Below are positions 9,217 through 18,116 of a stretch of 32,154 bases of DNA, piece by piece (within the stretch, counting starts at the first letter, position 1; each line of letters begins with the position of its first letter). The stretch comes from Bacteroidetes bacterium GWF2_33_16 (GTDB taxonomy: Bacteria; Bacteroidota; Bacteroidia; Bacteroidales; UBA12077), in contig MEOE01000009.1 in the NCBI GenBank assembly GCA_001768565.1, forward strand, positions 1 through 32,154. The letters are read 5' to 3'. The position numbers and the translations under genes are program-made. A model generated the notes under the pieces. The model saw nothing but the letters and a program-made list of their open reading frames with translations, was not told where the DNA came from and made no database searches.

Positions 9217-10578
9217 CTATAATCCTGGATAAGCACCTGCATTTACAGGAGTTTCCACATAAATATCGATTACACTTGCATTAACGTTTGCATCAATTTC
9301 ATTTTGAGGAATAGGGAATCTCCTTGGATAGTCTGTTGTTCCTGTTTTTAATGGAATACCAATATAATTATCGGTTCTTCGCATATCATTCCAAGACTCT
9401 AATTGTCCATAACAAGAAATGTATTTCTCAGTTAAAATTGCTTCCAACAAATCAGCATTGGTAGCAAAATCGGTTGCCAAATATGGTAAAAAATAATCAT
9501 CGTCACCCCACATATCATCCAGGCGGGCATCCCAGTATGCACGAACATTATTTAACGCAACCAAAGCTGCTGCTGGATCGGGCGTACCGTCAACCATCTC
9601 AGATTCAGCTATAATTAGTTGTGTTTCATAATATGTAATAACCGGGAAAGAATGATCATTCTGGAAAATGCCACCATACCAAGCAAATGGAGTAATATCA
9701 TAAGGATCGCCAGAATAATAATAATAATCATAACGAGGATCAGTATTATTAATTAATAACTGAGGAAGATATGCATCATCGGCACCAAGGTAGCCATATC
9801 TGTTCCATTGCATAAAATTCCAATAAATATTCATAATACCATCGGTCCAATTATCACTATCATCATGATTAATTAACCAATCCGAATCTCCATCAGCAAT
9901 ACCCAGGTTTGCACTTGCTATTGCATTTGTATAATCTCCAATGTGTAAATAAAGTCGGGCTTGAATAGAATAAGCTACATCGGTCCATAACATATTGTCA
10001 CGAACACTCGCATCTATTACATCGCTACCATAACTATTGCCTCCAGCTCCTCCAACTTTAGTAATTGCTGTATTCAGTAATTGAATTGCAGCATTATACA
10101 CAGTAAGCTGACCATCAAAACTAGGTTGTGGAAATTCAACATCATCGCAGGCTTCAGTATTAGGCACATCACCCCACAAGGCAGCAGCTACTCCTAGTAT
10201 ATTAGCTTCAATAATCATAGCAATACCTTCAAGTTCATCATTATTAATCTCAACGGCTTTTTCTCTGATAATTCTGCATTGAGCAACTCCGTCAGCATAT
10301 ACGTTACCCCAGATGTTATCAAAATCACCTGAAACAATATTGTAAGAATTATATGATACATATTGACGGTCTGAACCAGTAAACTGGTTAGAAAAAATTC
10401 CTGCCAAACGAGCTAGTTCTCCTTCAATAACTAAGGTTTGTGCTAGCATAGGAGCTTTTATTAACAAATCAGGTGTGGCATCCTTAAAATTGTTCGGATC
10501 CGTTTCTTCTAATTCCAATGAATCACATCCAGAAAGAATTATAAAGAATGATAAGAAATATATTAATAATTTTTTCAT
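9217..10578 (-). CDS. SusD-like outer-membrane lipoprotein (SusD_2 type)
   Basis: This 453-residue lipoprotein has a lipobox ending L-S-G-C (Cys18) followed by 'DSLELEETDPNNFKDATPDLLI', the N-terminal pattern of the 'SusD/RagB family nutrient-binding outer membrane lipoprotein' group (PF12771-like). TPR-like helices include 'AYSIQARLYLHIGDYTNAI' (about 200-220), and 'YYETQLIIAESEMVDG' and 'EAILTEKYISCYGQLESWND' complete the C-terminal SusD fold. The tail has 'RRFPIPQNEIDAN'. It pairs with the SusC encoded 20 bp upstream. Members of this group typically accompany SusC proteins with an 'EVVVTALG' junction, as here. The substrate is unknown. Confidence 0.95.
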   Translation of the reverse strand: MKKLLIYFLSFFIILSGCDSLELEETDPNNFKDATPDLLIKAPMLAQTLVIEGELARLAGIFSNQFTGSDRQYVSYNSYNIVSGDFDNIWGNVYADGVAQCRIIREKAVEINNDELEGIAMIIEANILGVAAALWGDVPNTEACDDVEFPQPSFDGQLTVYNAAIQLLNTAITKVGGAGGNSYGSDVIDASVRDNMLWTDVAYSIQARLYLHIGDYTNAIASANLGIADGDSDWLINHDDSDNWTDGIMNIYWNFMQWNRYGYLGADDAYLPQLLINNTDPRYDYYYYSGDPYDITPFAWYGGIFQNDHSFPVITYYETQLIIAESEMVDGTPDPAAALVALNNVRAYWDARLDDMWGDDDYFLPYLATDFATNADLLEAILTEKYISCYGQLESWNDMRRTDNYIGIPLKTGTTDYPRRFPIPQNEIDANVNASVIDIYVETPVNAGAYPGL

Positions 10579-10598
10579 AATTATATTGTTTTATTAAA

Positions 10599-13500
10599 TT
10601 AGAAACTAAGTGAAAGTTTAATCAAATATGATTTTGAACTTGGATTTGTAAAATAATCCAGTCCACGGCCATTACTAACACCTGTTAAATTGGTTTCTGG
10701 ATCAACTCCAAATTCATCAGCAAAATTTGACCAAGTATATAGGTTTCGTCCTATTAGAGTAATCCCTAAATTTGTAAGCTTTAATTTTGAAGCAAAACTT
10801 TTTGGGAAATTATAAGCTAACGAAATTTCTCTTAATTTAACATATGATGCATCATGAATAAAATCTTCAGAAACAGCACCAAAACCGCCACCTAAACCCA
10901 TGTACCATTGTTGATCTAATAAAACATCTCCTGCACCAAAATCATAAATATTACCCCGAACAGTTGTTCCAGCTAATCTTGTTTGTCCAGCGAAATTAAC
11001 GAGATCTTCGGTTAAAGTAACTTCATTTGCAGTTTCGGGAGCAATACCAAAGTGACGCAATACTGCTTCAGAACCAGCCCACATATCACCACCTTGCGAT
11101 GTTTCAAATAGAACATTTAAAGAAAATCCTTTATAGCTCAGATTCGTTCCTAAACCACCTCTCCAATCTGGGTTTGGATCGCCTAATATACCTTCTTCCA
11201 GAGCTTGCTGTGGAAACCCGTTTGCATCTAATACTAATTCTCCATTATCATCTCTCATCCATTTACCTCCCCAAAGTGTACCCAAAGGTTCTCCCTGAAC
11301 GGCTCTTGATGATGTACCAGTAAAACCATTCAAAAATATAGATTTAACATCTTTTAGGTCTTCTACCATGTTTTGATTTTTTGAGAAATTAACTAAAACA
11401 TCCCATTTAAAATCGTTGGATTTTAAAATTGTACCAGTTACATCCAACTCAATACCTTTATTGGTTAAAACAGCAGCATTTTCCCATTGTGAATTATATC
11501 CTGTAGATGATGGAACTATAACCTGAAAAATTGCTCCATCAGTTCTGTTTGAATAATAAGTAAAGTTAACTGTAAGATTATTCTTCAGGAATCTAAGGTC
11601 TGTACCAACTTCTAATTCAGTTTTTCTTTCTGGTTCAATATCCGGATTTCCCTTAATGGTAGATCTTTGAAGGCCACCTCCATATTGTCCTGCATCTAAT
11701 GTTGGTCCCCAACCTGAAACAACTCCTGCACTTACATAATCAGTAGCAGTAATATAAAGAGGAGGTTCAACTCCAATTGTACCATATGATAATCTTAATT
11801 TACCAAAAGTAAATAAATCGTTCTTAGCAATCATGTTTGTAAATTGCCATGCAACTGAAGCTGAAGGATAGAAAATCATATCAGCAAAAGCGTTAGATTT
11901 TTCTGTTCTAGCTGTTAATTCTAAAAATACCTGATCGTATAAATCGAAATTAATTACTATATACCCGGCTAAAGATTTTCGGTGTGTTTCATTTTTAAAT
12001 GATGCCTTATTTTCAGCTGTTCCATTTGCATAATCCCAAATCTGGTCTAATTGATTAATGAAATTATTCATTGTAGTACCAGTATAATTATAATCTCTGG
12101 CATTATATTGTCCCCCAAGAATCCATGCGAAGTTCATATTATCAAATGAATGTAAGGTTCTGGCAAATAATTCCATTTGACTTTCAGTTTCAATCAAAAA
12201 CTCTTCAGTAAAACTACCTAATTGGAAATTTGATGCAGAATTAACAGGGAAAAAAGTTATTCTATGGTCATTTGAAAGGTCATAACCATAACGTGCAGTA
12301 AGCTTTGACGATAAACTAGCACCCACAGCCAAATCATAATTAACTTCAGGATTAATCATTAAACGATTTACATCAGAAGTATTAACCTGTTCATTAATTG
12401 TCCAACCTGGATTATTATAAACAGGATCACCCACGCCCATATAATTTCTATAACTTCTATGAGCATTGTAAGTAGGTGCGCCTGCAGTATTATAATAAGT
12501 TCCTTTATAATCGGAGTTATCAAAGTCTGGAGAGGTTCTTAAATAGCCTAAATACAAACCATTTAAGTTTGAACCTTGCTGAATTCTATCACTTGAAATA
12601 TTTGCATACTGAGAATTCAATTTAAATCGCAATTTTTCAGTAGGATTAATAGTATAATTAACTCTAACATTTGAACGAGCATAATCAGAATTACCAGCAA
12701 TTATACCTTTTTGATTCCAATTAGCTAAACTAATATATGTAGAACTTTTATCAGTATTCAAGGTAATTCCAGCGCTTAAATCCTGAGATGTTCCTGTACG
12801 AAAAACCTGATCACGGTTTTCGTCATTGTAGGTTTTGGTTGAGTTTTTTGTAACAATAGGATATATTTTTGTTCCATCTTCAGCTTCAAAATAAGCACCG
12901 GTAGTATTTACAACATCATCTCCGCCTGCTCTATTAGCAATTTTATCACCCCAGCTTTCGCCACGATTTGCAGTCCATACCCCATTTCTTCCCTGACCAA
13001 ATATATCTTGTTTTTTATGTTCTATACTTACCTGATCCCAGGAATATCCAGCATTCAAATCAACAGTAATAGGTTCTCCACCTACTTTACCTGATTTAGT
13101 AGTGATAATTATTACGCCATTAGCAGCCCTAGTACCCCAAACTGCTGCTGCTGCAGCACCTTTCAATACCTCAACAGATTTAACATCGTTTGGATTGATG
13201 TCATTTAATCGTGATTGTTGCACAACAACATCAGCAAGAGCATTAGGATTTCCTGTACCACCTGCGGTAGTAACAGCTCCATTCCTACTTGTATTAATCA
13301 TCGGAACACCATCAATAACAACCAAAGGTTGCAAACTGGATGTTATAGTGTTTTGTCCACGAATTTGAATATATGCGCCAGCACCAGGATCACCAGTACT
13401 TTTAACAATTGTTAAACCAGATGTCTTACCTGCAAGAGATTGAATAACGCCTGATTCACCAGTTGTTTCTAAATTATCACCACCAATACTTGTAATAGAT

Positions 13501-13862
13501 GATGCTATTCTATCTTTACTCACAGTTAAGCCAAGAGCTGTTACAACAACTTCGTCCATTTCTAAAATATCAGGTTGCATTATTACATTAATAACTGCTC
13601 TGTTATTAATCTGTATTTCCTGAGTTGTTAAACCAACAGAACTAAAAATTAGAGCCTGTGTATTAGAGGGTACCGAAATGGAATAGTTACCATCCAAATC
13701 AGTTGTAGTTCCAATTGACGTGTTATTCGCCACAACAATTGATACTCCCGGAACAGGCAAACCGTCCTCGGAGCTGGTTACTGTTCCAGTAATCTGCATT
13801 TGTGCCTGTACGGTAAACCCTACAAACAGCAAGAATGCAAGCAAAATTGTTAGTTTTTTCAT
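10599..13862 (-). CDS. SusC/RagA-family TonB-dependent transporter
   Basis: This 1087-residue protein has a signal peptide (1-20), a CarboxypepD_reg-like domain (about 22-100), the 'EMDEVVVTALG' junction, a plug domain ('IQIRGQNTITSSLQPLVVIDG', 'VEVLKGAAAAAVWGTRAANG'), and a long beta-barrel ending 'SYLIKLSLSF'. It lacks an STN domain. It is the import channel partner of the SusD_2-type lipoprotein 20 bp downstream. The first 45 residues, including the signal peptide, are almost the same as in the distal SusC, while the barrels differ strongly. This suggests tandem duplication or recombination of the 5' ends. The gene is divergent from the LytS/LytTR pair, with 381 bp between. Confidence 0.97.
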   Translation of the reverse strand: MKKLTILLAFLLFVGFTVQAQMQITGTVTSSEDGLPVPGVSIVVANNTSIGTTTDLDGNYSISVPSNTQALIFSSVGLTTQEIQINNRAVINVIMQPDILEMDEVVVTALGLTVSKDRIASSITSIGGDNLETTGESGVIQSLAGKTSGLTIVKSTGDPGAGAYIQIRGQNTITSSLQPLVVIDGVPMINTSRNGAVTTAGGTGNPNALADVVVQQSRLNDINPNDVKSVEVLKGAAAAAVWGTRAANGVIIITTKSGKVGGEPITVDLNAGYSWDQVSIEHKKQDIFGQGRNGVWTANRGESWGDKIANRAGGDDVVNTTGAYFEAEDGTKIYPIVTKNSTKTYNDENRDQVFRTGTSQDLSAGITLNTDKSSTYISLANWNQKGIIAGNSDYARSNVRVNYTINPTEKLRFKLNSQYANISSDRIQQGSNLNGLYLGYLRTSPDFDNSDYKGTYYNTAGAPTYNAHRSYRNYMGVGDPVYNNPGWTINEQVNTSDVNRLMINPEVNYDLAVGASLSSKLTARYGYDLSNDHRITFFPVNSASNFQLGSFTEEFLIETESQMELFARTLHSFDNMNFAWILGGQYNARDYNYTGTTMNNFINQLDQIWDYANGTAENKASFKNETHRKSLAGYIVINFDLYDQVFLELTARTEKSNAFADMIFYPSASVAWQFTNMIAKNDLFTFGKLRLSYGTIGVEPPLYITATDYVSAGVVSGWGPTLDAGQYGGGLQRSTIKGNPDIEPERKTELEVGTDLRFLKNNLTVNFTYYSNRTDGAIFQVIVPSSTGYNSQWENAAVLTNKGIELDVTGTILKSNDFKWDVLVNFSKNQNMVEDLKDVKSIFLNGFTGTSSRAVQGEPLGTLWGGKWMRDDNGELVLDANGFPQQALEEGILGDPNPDWRGGLGTNLSYKGFSLNVLFETSQGGDMWAGSEAVLRHFGIAPETANEVTLTEDLVNFAGQTRLAGTTVRGNIYDFGAGDVLLDQQWYMGLGGGFGAVSEDFIHDASYVKLREISLAYNFPKSFASKLKLTNLGITLIGRNLYTWSNFADEFGVDPETNLTGVSNGRGLDYFTNPSSKSYLIKLSLSF

Positions 13863-13974
13863 ACTTGTTTCATTTTAAAATTTAGGTTTTATTTTTTAAT
13901 GATCTCTAGATTTTTCGGAAGGTTTTTCTAAATAAAAACACTCACAAAAAACCAATGGAGACAATAACAATATC

Positions 13975-13988
13975 GACCGAATGTAGAT
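13975..13988 (-). promoter_or_regulatory. Shared 14-bp upstream motif, copy 2 (proximal susC)
   Basis: This copy is identical over all 14 bases to the motif at 8949-8962 and lies 113 bp before the proximal susC start. Bases outside the 14-mer differ between the two sites except for general AT-richness, which favours a conserved functional site over simple duplicated flanks. Confidence 0.55.
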
Positions 13989-14229
13989 ATAAATGCTATT
14001 TAATAAAAAATAAATCTATGTGTGTCAATGGTTATTTAACATATACTCAATATTAACTTCAACTAACACTTAATGAAAATCCATGGTCATTTTATTCATT
14101 CAAATTATCATTATATATTTTTTATGTCTTTTTGTTTATTTTTATCTGTCTCTTGTATGTTTTTTTATGCTGTTGGTATTTTTATCAAAGCGAAAATTTT
14201 TTAACAAAAGAATCAATACTAAATTTAAA

Positions 14230-14237
14230 TACATTTG
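14230..14237 (+). promoter_or_regulatory. Candidate Bacteroidota -7 box (TACATTTG)
   Basis: TACATTTG fits the TAnnTTTG consensus of the Bacteroidota primary sigma factor exactly. It ends 6 nt before the ATG at 14244, so transcription would begin at or within a few bases of that codon, giving a leaderless mRNA. No TTG/TTTG element is seen about 20 bp upstream, so a chance match is possible. Confidence 0.35.
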
Positions 14238-14243
14238 TATGAT

Positions 14244-15308
14244 ATGAAGAGGTATCAATTATTTATTAGAAGACTATTTATCCATCTTGCTTTTTGGATA
14301 GTATTTTCGTTAATAATACCCCTTGGTTATTCAGCAATTCAGAATAGTCTGGCCTTTTACTGGACTAATTATCTTGTAACACTATTTGCTTATCCTACAT
14401 TATTAATTGGCAATTATTTTATTATTTATTTTCTTGTTCCAAAGTTTTTACTTGTTAAAAACAAATTGCATTGGTTTATCTTTTTCTATATAATTACAAT
14501 CCTTTTTGTAGTATTTACTGAACCAATTACCCGATACCTTGGTTTTACACTTATTCTGCAAAGAGATTACGAATTCTATAATATTATTAGCACGGGTTAT
14601 TTGCTTACCATAGCTTATTCAAGACAAATACATATTTTAACTTTTGGAGCCCTTAAATACCTTAAAGGATATGTGCTTGGTCATTTTGAAAAAGAGAAGA
14701 TGAAGCAAAGCATGTTAGAAACTGAGTTAAACATGCTCAAAAGTCAGATTCATCCTCATTTTTTGTTCAATACACTTAACAATATTTATTCTCTAATTTT
14801 AGAAAATAAAAATAATCTTGCTGCCGAGTCGGTTGAAAAAGTATCAGAAATACTTCGTTTTGTATTATATAAGAGTTCATCTACTTTCATCCTGTTAAAA
14901 GAAGAAATTAGTATTATAAACACATATATTGATCTCGAAAGATTAAGGTATAAAAACATTGAGATAATAAAAGAGTTTCCAGAAGATTATGGCAATATCC
15001 GAATTCTTCCTTTAATACTGTTTACATTTATAGAAAATGCTTTTAAGCACGGAACAAGCAAAACACTAAAAAAGAAACAGATACGAATGAAACTTAGTTT
15101 TGAAGAGAATTACCTTATTTTTAATGTCGAAAATAGTAAAAGTCCAAATATACAGTCAAACATGGACAATTATGAAAATGGAATCGGGCTAAAAAATGCA
15201 ATAAAAAGACTTAAATTATATTATGGTGAGAAAGGCTATCTTTTAATCATTAATGATGAGCCAGATGTTTTTAAGACAACACTTAAAATCAACCTAGAAT
15301 TATTATAA
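14244..15308 (+). CDS. LytS-type sensor histidine kinase
   Basis: This is a 354-residue integral-membrane histidine kinase of the LytS/YehU class (His_kinase, PF06580). The N-terminus has about four membrane segments (residues about 10-30, 40-65, 76-93, 112-130). A short coil leads to the phosphoacceptor region 'LKSQIHPHFLFNTLNNIYSL', with H170 as acceptor. 'LRFVLYKSS' and the N-box 'FIENAFKHG' (N265) of the HATPase domain follow. I prefer ATG at 14244; an in-frame TTG at 14235 would add three residues, but it overlaps the -7-like box. It signals to the LytTR regulator 24 bp downstream. The location beside the SusCD units suggests, but does not prove, that these are targets. Confidence 0.93.
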   Translation: MKRYQLFIRRLFIHLAFWIVFSLIIPLGYSAIQNSLAFYWTNYLVTLFAYPTLLIGNYFIIYFLVPKFLLVKNKLHWFIFFYIITILFVVFTEPITRYLGFTLILQRDYEFYNIISTGYLLTIAYSRQIHILTFGALKYLKGYVLGHFEKEKMKQSMLETELNMLKSQIHPHFLFNTLNNIYSLILENKNNLAAESVEKVSEILRFVLYKSSSTFILLKEEISIINTYIDLERLRYKNIEIIKEFPEDYGNIRILPLILFTFIENAFKHGTSKTLKKKQIRMKLSFEENYLIFNVENSKSPNIQSNMDNYENGIGLKNAIKRLKLYYGEKGYLLIINDEPDVFKTTLKINLELL

Positions 15309-15332
15309 ACGATTATTTAAATAATCTCGACT

Positions 15333-16058
15333 ATGAACTTTAAATGCATAATTATAGATGACGAACCGTTATCAATTAATTTGGTAAAAAAGCATCTTGC
15401 CAGCTTTAAGCAGTTTGATGTTGTTGGTGATTTCGAAAATGCTATTGACGCTTCTGTTTTTTTGCAGAAAAACACGGTCGATTTAATTTTTCTAGACATT
15501 CAGATGCCTGAGATTTCAGGTATTGATTTTATTAAATCGTTGCATAAAGTTCCCTCCATTATAATAATTTCTGCATATAAGGAATTTGCAATGGATGGTT
15601 TCGAGTTAGATGTCGTCGATTTTCTTCTTAAACCTGTAACTTTTAATCGTTTCTTTAAGGCAATTAATAAGTTTCTTGCATTCAGTTTTAAGGCCGAATT
15701 ACCTGAGAATAATATAGTAAGAACTGAAATAAAAGGACACGAATATGCCGATTTATTTGTAAAAGATACAAACAAAACATATAGGATTAATCCGGTTGAT
15801 ATTTATTATATCGAAGGAATGAGGGAATATATTAAGATTTATACCAACCAGGATAACATAATTACAAAATGTAGCTTAAACAATTTTCTAAAAAGGCTAC
15901 CTGAAGAACTATTTATAAGATCACATAAGTCATATATCATAAACAGAAAGAAAGTAAAAGCATTTACCACCTCTACAATAGAGATAAATAATAAAAAGAT
16001 CCCCATTAGCAGGAGCTATAAATTGCAAATTCTTAATATATTAAATTCGAGTGATTAA
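15333..16058 (+). CDS. LytTR-family response regulator
   Basis: This 241-residue regulator has an N-terminal receiver domain (about 1-115) with acidic pocket D9/D10, phosphoacceptor D55 in 'LIFLDIQMPEISG', S80 and K100 in 'FLLKPV'. The C-terminal LytTR DNA-binding domain (about 138-236) has the diagnostic segments 'VDIYYIEGMREYIKIYT', 'LKRLPEELFIRSHKSYIINR' and 'INNKKIPISRSYK'. It forms an operon with the upstream kinase. LytTR proteins bind pairs of direct repeats; no pair was identified with confidence. The 14-bp motifs before the susC genes are plausible sites to test. Confidence 0.95.
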   Translation: MNFKCIIIDDEPLSINLVKKHLASFKQFDVVGDFENAIDASVFLQKNTVDLIFLDIQMPEISGIDFIKSLHKVPSIIIISAYKEFAMDGFELDVVDFLLKPVTFNRFFKAINKFLAFSFKAELPENNIVRTEIKGHEYADLFVKDTNKTYRINPVDIYYIEGMREYIKIYTNQDNIITKCSLNNFLKRLPEELFIRSHKSYIINRKKVKAFTTSTIEINNKKIPISRSYKLQILNILNSSD

Positions 16059-16080
16059 TTATTCACCAAGAGGGAGTAAA

Positions 16081-16443
16081 TTATTGCTTTAACGGAAGTA
16101 ATTTAACCAGCCAATCCATTGCATCCTGCTCATTTAAAAAAATCTTGAGGTAACAATTCGTATTTTCGTTTATTTTCTCCCCAATTAAATAGAGAAAGCA
16201 ACTTAATAAGGGTTTTGTTGCTATTACTCCTATTTTTCTCCTAACAATATAATTACAGTTGTTTTCAAAAAAAGCTAAAATCTGATTATAATCATCGCTA
16301 TTGAATTCAATTTCTACATTTTCATAATCTAATAATACGTTATTGTTTGTTTTTCGGAATGTTTTATCATTAAACAAAACTTCCCAATTACTTAGTAACT
16401 CTCCTCTTTTTAACTTCCCATCATATTTGAACTTTATTATCAT
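16081..16443 (-). CDS. Small SpoIIAA/STAS-like protein, function unknown
   Basis: This 120-residue protein has no signal peptide. Its C-terminal half resembles the SpoIIAA-like (STAS-type) small proteins common in Bacteroidota: a basic strand ('NYIVRRKIGVIATKP', about 64-78), a helix, then 'YLKIFLNEQDAMDWL' (97-111), the usual end pattern of that family. The N-terminal half supplies an additional strand set. Its role is unknown. It is convergent with the response regulator, 22 bp away, and stands alone. The assignment rests on pattern memory only and a search could move it to another family. Confidence 0.7.
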   Translation of the reverse strand: MIIKFKYDGKLKRGELLSNWEVLFNDKTFRKTNNNVLLDYENVEIEFNSDDYNQILAFFENNCNYIVRRKIGVIATKPLLSCFLYLIGEKINENTNCYLKIFLNEQDAMDWLVKLLPLKQ

Positions 16444-16959
16444 TTTTAAATCTCCCTAAGTAGAAACAAAACACCAAATCAATTATTTAAGTTTAGAAAT
16501 CAAATCTCACGCTTCTAAGCATAGTAAATAAAGTCTTTAATTGCTATATATCTTAATGCCATATTAAAATTACAAAGCATAAAAACTTTTCAGTAATTAA
16601 CACGATGCAAAACGACGATTATTTTTTATGAAATAATGAAAAAGGGGAAGCTATTTGTCTTTGTTGAATATTTTTTTATTAACTATTTTACCTAAAATTT
16701 TAATCTATAAAAATACTAACAAATAGCTACCCTCGCATTAACATCAAATTTATTCTGAAATATTAATCATAAGAAACCAAATCAATTAGTATCAACGTTT
16801 ATACTACAACTAACCATAATTATATTCAACTAACAGTTGTGTGTATATAATTTATGGTAAAAACAACAATTATATGATCTGTGTTTCTTTAAAACGTGAT
16901 AACTCGGGGTATTATCCATAACACTTTTCAAGGATTTATTCATTACAGAATTATCCCTT
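16444..16959. other. Gene-poor intergenic region with an inverted repeat
   Basis: No credible gene is seen in these 516 bp on either strand. The stretch is very AT-rich. It holds a 14-bp inverted repeat with one mismatch at 16645-16658 and 16719-16732, listed separately. The part next to 16443 presumably carries the promoter of the small STAS-like gene. Confidence 0.6.
16645..16732. repeat. Imperfect 14-bp inverted repeat enclosing 60 bp
   Basis: GGGAAGCTATTTGT (16645-16658) and ACAAATAGCTACCC (16719-16732) are reverse complements with 13 of 14 matches. The 60 bp between are AT-rich and hold no gene. The arms could be the ends of a tiny non-autonomous element or a long-loop operator. No flanking target duplication was evident. 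Confidence 0.55.
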
Positions 16960-17763
16960 TTAATCTATTTCTTTTGGTCTTAGTATATTGATAATTTTTG
17001 TATCAACCCAGAATATATCTCCGGCTACAATAAAAAACAAGTACTTTCCATCAGGCGATATAATACCAATCTGCTCGTCACCTTGTTGCGGTGTTTTTAA
17101 TACTTCTGAAAGATTCAAAGGCTGGCACCAATCTCCTTTGTTGTTTCGAAAGCTTATTTTAAGTTTATTAAAACTGGCCCCCTCACTCTTTCCTGAAAAA
17201 ATTATATAACTTTCATCTGGAGCAACTAATAGATGACCATTAAAAATATCAGGATTATTGAGAATCTTCTCTTCTAACAATAACTTTTGTGCAATACCAT
17301 TAAATAAAATACCAAATATCTCATTGTTTGTTTTATTATCGATAATTGCATCCGACCAGCCAGTATCATTCATTTTGTATAGTGTTACGCAAGATTTACC
17401 ATCAATGATCCGCTCGATATAAATCTTTTTTCCATTATCAGTTATACTTATTTTGCTTTCAATCTCATTGGTAGATATTAAATCTTTGGCAAATATTTTA
17501 GGTACTAATCCTGGCAACTTTTGCCCTAAATAAGGTCCGTTTATTGTTGATTTAACTTGAAGAAAACTGTAAAACGAAGCAATAGCAATATCTGTTATTA
17601 AAACATTAACCTTTAGATCATTATTTGGATTAACTTTTTCAGTAAAAATGCCAGGCCCCAAAAAATTTAACCTCTGTTGATATTTTAAAAATATAGTATT
17701 TAAAGGCAAAACAGAGAGTATACAAACTATACTGGCAAAAATATTATATTTTTTCATATTCAT
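16960..17763 (-). CDS. Secreted PD40 (TolB-like beta-propeller) protein
   Basis: This 267-residue protein has a hydrophobic N-terminus (residues about 6-25) that should act as a signal or anchor. After a short linker comes 'GPYLGQKLPGLVPKIFAKDLIS', close to the 'YLGQ.PPG..P..FAPGIVS' opening of Bacteroidota PD40 proteins. Repeats of the WD40-like type follow ('ISITDNGKKIYIER', 'LVAPDESYIIFSG', 'GIISPDGKYLFFI'). Such proteins are periplasmic, and their binding role is unclear. Only three or so blades can be counted, fewer than a full propeller. An in-frame ATG two codons downstream could also be the start. The gene is monocistronic. Confidence 0.8.
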   Translation of the reverse strand: MNMKKYNIFASIVCILSVLPLNTIFLKYQQRLNFLGPGIFTEKVNPNNDLKVNVLITDIAIASFYSFLQVKSTINGPYLGQKLPGLVPKIFAKDLISTNEIESKISITDNGKKIYIERIIDGKSCVTLYKMNDTGWSDAIIDNKTNNEIFGILFNGIAQKLLLEEKILNNPDIFNGHLLVAPDESYIIFSGKSEGASFNKLKISFRNNKGDWCQPLNLSEVLKTPQQGDEQIGIISPDGKYLFFIVAGDIFWVDTKIINILRPKEID

Positions 17764-18116
17764 TTTTAGGCCTAAGTTTTGTTCTCATTTTTACAATACA
17801 ATGATTAACAACTTAGCTTATCCACTATCACTAATTGAGATAAAAAGTGTTTTTTTGTCACGCTTATATCAATTCATTAGAAATAGGAAAACAAATACAA
17901 TTCAATCTAAAGTCAAAATTATGCCAATTTCGACCTAAAGTCAAATTTATACCAAATAATAAAAAATACATTTTGGCTATAAAAAATTGATTTTATTGAA
18001 AAAAAATGTTTTAACTATTAAACAAAAAACAATCTGGTCGAAGAGTTTTATAAAAATGCTTTCTTTGAATGTCTAATAAAATGACAGAAAATATAGAAAG
18101 GTTGATAATTAATAAC
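17764..18116. other. Intergenic region with a 28-bp-period direct repeat
   Basis: These 353 bp hold no supported gene. The stretch upstream of the PD40 gene contains the direct repeat at 17907-17954. Apart from that, only AT-rich sequence was seen; there is no convincing hairpin terminator or -7 box. Confidence 0.55.
17907..17954. repeat. 20-bp direct repeat, 28-bp period, upstream of the PD40 gene
   Basis: CTAAAGTCAAAATTATGCCA (17907-17926) and CTAAAGTCAAATTTATACCA (17935-17954) match at 18 of 20 positions, separated by 8 bp. The 28-bp period is close to three helical turns, so both copies face the same side of the DNA, which suits a dimeric regulator. They lie 144-191 bp upstream of the PD40 gene start. 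Confidence 0.75.

Larger units (their letters stand above)
13863..14243. other. Divergent intergenic region between susC and the sensor kinase
   Basis: These 381 bp carry no gene. They contain the second copy of the shared 14-bp motif (13975-13988) and the presumed start signals of both the proximal SusCD operon and the LytS/LytTR operon. The centre (about 14080-14215) is very T-rich on the plus strand. A -7-like box lies at 14230-14237. Confidence 0.6.

Noticed and set aside
13102..13415. Plus-strand open frames inside the proximal susC
   Set aside because: They are low-complexity shadows of a strongly supported SusC plug domain on the other strand.
3555..13862. A polysaccharide utilisation locus with a defined substrate
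   Set aside because: No glycoside hydrolase, lyase, sulfatase or peptidase accompanies the SusCD pairs, so no substrate can be named.
14235..14243. TTG start for the sensor kinase
   Set aside because: The ATG at 14244 gives a normal N-terminus, and the TTG lies inside the candidate -7 box.
17907..17954. Sigma-54 promoter (TGGCA...TTG) on the minus strand
   Set aside because: The spacing between the GG and the second dinucleotide is one base short, and that dinucleotide is GA rather than GC, in both copies.
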